Source of the DNA: Heterobilharzia americana
Taxonomy: Eukaryota > Platyhelminthes > Trematoda > Strigeidida > Schistosomatidae
DNA length: 64,000 nucleotides
Assembly: GCA_944470555.2 (NCBI GenBank)
Contig: OX104130.1
Coordinates: 48,145,491 to 48,209,490 of the forward strand
Direction of reading: 5' to 3'
The notes under the pieces were generated by a model. The model was not told the DNA's origin. It made no database searches and saw only the letters and a program-made list of their open reading frames with translations. The translations under genes were made by a program, and so were the position numbers. Below are positions 61,955-64,000 of this stretch, one piece after another (position 1 is the stretch's first letter; each line of letters opens with the position of its first letter).

Positions 61955-64000
61955 CTAAAGAAAAGCAGACACCCATGATTATCATAATATAGAAGACAGT
62001 GCTAATTATGTTAGGAAAGAGTTGATATATGCATTGTATCCATGGAAAATTTGTATATGATAGAAAAAAACCAATTTATTATAAATATATATATTTGTAA
62101 TAAGTATTTACAACAGATTAATAGATACAGTTAGTTAAATATCAAATAAAAAACTAAACAAAGCTAGAAAATAACTAATATATGGTAATGAAAAGGTTCA
62201 TAAACAGTGGAATTCTCTGCACAGAAATTACTATCAGCAAGTAAGCAGGACGAAATAACCAAGAAAAAAGAAAACTAACAAAACACCCTGTCAAGTACAC
62301 TAAGTGTTTTTGTGTAAACACTCGAACTTCCCGATTGCATACGAATGAATACTTAGACGACCTGAGTGAATATGTATTTTCTTGAAATTTTATTAAGGCT
62401 TTTTCTCTCAACAATATTTTACGTTATAAATACACATATAGAGTGATTGCATTAATTCGGAGGATGATAACTGTATGTACAGCTAACTTGGAGTCGCAAA
62501 GAAGTAAAAATCAATTCCATAAGATTTCAGAAAATTAACTAATCGAGAAAGGGATTATCACGTATGAAAAATCAGATTTCTCAGATATCCAAATCAATGT
62601 ATATTCATAAAAGCAATTGCTTAAATTAAGCCACTTATTTAGAATCTATTGTAAGAACACCTTCACAATGCACGAAAAAAATTACCTCCTATTGTATTGG
62701 CTAAAGGTGAAGGAAAAGTTTTCATAATTAATGGCCAGCTAAAGCCGATAGTAGATCTGTCTTTTAAGAGATTCAGAAAATAACGAAGTAGCTGGCACAA
62801 GCGTCCGTTAGTATTTTTCAGCGTAGAAGATAATTTCGGACTTAAAACAGAAGTAAGTTTTTCAGTTCTCAAGCACGATGATTATCTTTTATTTTCACAA
62901 TGAACCGAAGTATTTCTTGAGTTATATAAGTACCTTATTGAGTTTATCACCTGTTATCTACTTTAACGATAAAAAAGCGACTTAAGTTGGCTGACTACTG
63001 GTGAAGTTGTTAACCAGTTTTCTTTAGATTGTACAACTTGTGTAAGATACATTAATAACACCATCAAGAACCTAATTTATACAGTGACAATGCGCTTCGT
63101 TCTTCTGTGCTACTTAGGGGAACAATCAGTGAAAGAATACTTCAGAAGTATGTTAGTCTCTGACTATTACTGTAAATACCAAAATGAGAGTGATACTGAG
63201 AAACTTAGCTCTGGATAGCAGGTAGTGACTCGATGATGCGGGGAGAGGATATCAACTTACATACTTGCAACAAAAGTCATGTAAACCGAATAACGAGTGG
63301 CATGTACCATATTAGTTGAGGCAAACGTATGATGATGAGGAATTGAAACAGGTTAAATTTAAGTATTGTATCGATTTGAGATCATTCATTTAATTACTAC
63401 AAACAGCAGAATCCTAACAGGATCAGGTTCTTTAGACAGTGGAAGGTAATGTTTGAACAATAAGTGGTCTGAATCAGAATCAATTTCAAGAGTTTAATCG
63501 AATTCACTCAAAACCTTCTTTTTGTTTACCTCTGTTCTTTCTATATCTTTCTTCTCTTTATAGCTGTTGTTAACTATGTCATCTTTACCATCCAAAAACG
63601 ACCATAAAGGATGCTGATTTGAATAATTAACTAATTTCACATTTCGCATATGATCGCTGTAGAATCCCGACATTATCTTTCTCCACATAAGGTGTTTGAT
63701 ATAAAACGGACCGAAATGAAAGTTAGAGTGTCACTTAAGCATTATTGGTCATACTATTTTACTTACATTGTTTATAGTATCATTCTATAACTCATCTTAG
63801 GGACGTTTTAGTGACTTATCATACAATTCCGTACGATTCACAGTTGCAAAATTGATTATCATGCATTATCTCAGTGTCTCTGTTTGAAACCAGTTACTTC
63901 ATATTATGAAAATATGGTGCGTTATGCAATTCACTTGCATATATGTATGAATTAGATTGCACAACACAAAAACAGGAAGCCGTTAGTCAGTATCAGCATA
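61955..64000. other. Probable intron of the C1GALT1-like gene; no firm exon
   Basis: On the minus strand an open segment at 62686-62840 (LLRYFLNLLKD, IGFSWPLIM) between a plausible acceptor and donor faintly resembles the part of C1GALT1 just before the Gly-rich motif. Its end phase does not match the start of the 61954 exon, so I do not call it. A TA-rich run lies near 62080. No DxD-containing exon is visible. Confidence 0.35.

Noticed and set aside
62686..62840. Possible upstream exon of the C1GALT1-like gene
   Set aside because: Only faint similarity, and its end phase conflicts with the start phase of the firm exon at 61954.
63530..63660. Minus-strand open frame ending in GAACAGAG followed by GTAAAC, like an exon with a donor site
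   Set aside because: No recognisable domain and the acceptor is ambiguous; cannot be tied to the downstream exons.

Overview
This is eukaryotic, AT-rich, repeat-dominated DNA. The mobile elements point to a flatworm, most likely a schistosomatid blood fluke: an RTE-clade (SR2-like) non-LTR retrotransposon, Penelope-like elements (PLEs) with hammerhead ribozymes, a CR1/Perere-like element, MULE transposases and tRNA-derived SINEs are all typical of trematodes. The assignment is inference from element families; no species marker was identified.

Layout. 1-0.7 kb: endonuclease remnant of one LINE family (minus). 1.36-3.6 kb: PLE reverse-transcriptase fragment beside RTE copy 1 (minus), which carries large microsatellites. 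3.6-7.8 kb: no recognised gene. 7.8-10.1 kb: tRNA-derived SINEs and an RTE 3' end fused head-to-head to an RTE 5'UTR. 14.5-15.0 kb: hammerhead-like core and a small inverted repeat. 16.95-20.17 kb: RTE copy 2, nearly complete. 22.0-22.95 kb: PLE reverse transcriptase. 23.3-23.8 kb: head-to-head SINEs. 25.05-25.56 kb: three palindromic MITE-like units. 28.7-30.05 kb: MULE transposase relic (minus). 31.07-31.76 kb: large near-perfect inverted repeat. 33.98-37.45 kb: RTE copy 3. 41.4-42.95 kb: second MULE/SWIM relic (minus). 43.6-45.7 kb: CR1-like relic. 48.3-49.5 kb: SINE pair and PLE endonuclease end. 51.43-54.0 kb: RTE copy 4 with a nested PLE fragment. 56.7-62 kb: three exons (minus) of a core-1 beta-1,3-galactosyltransferase-like gene, with a PLE remnant flanked by inverted terminal repeats in one intron.

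The only supported host gene is the C1GALT1-like gene. Its last three exons have matching splice phases and an uninterrupted frame. Everything else that codes is mobile-element sequence, mostly broken.

The strongest unusual signal is in the RTE copies. Set against copy 2, copy 3 has many 3-8 bp tandem microduplications. Copies 1 and 4 share larger insertions at the same coding positions, and in copy 1 several have grown into 60-185 bp microsatellites (CCAG, TGTAG, TGTTG). The second signal is a set of PLE terminal repeats that carry hammerhead-ribozyme-like cores, one with a perfect 6-bp stem II.
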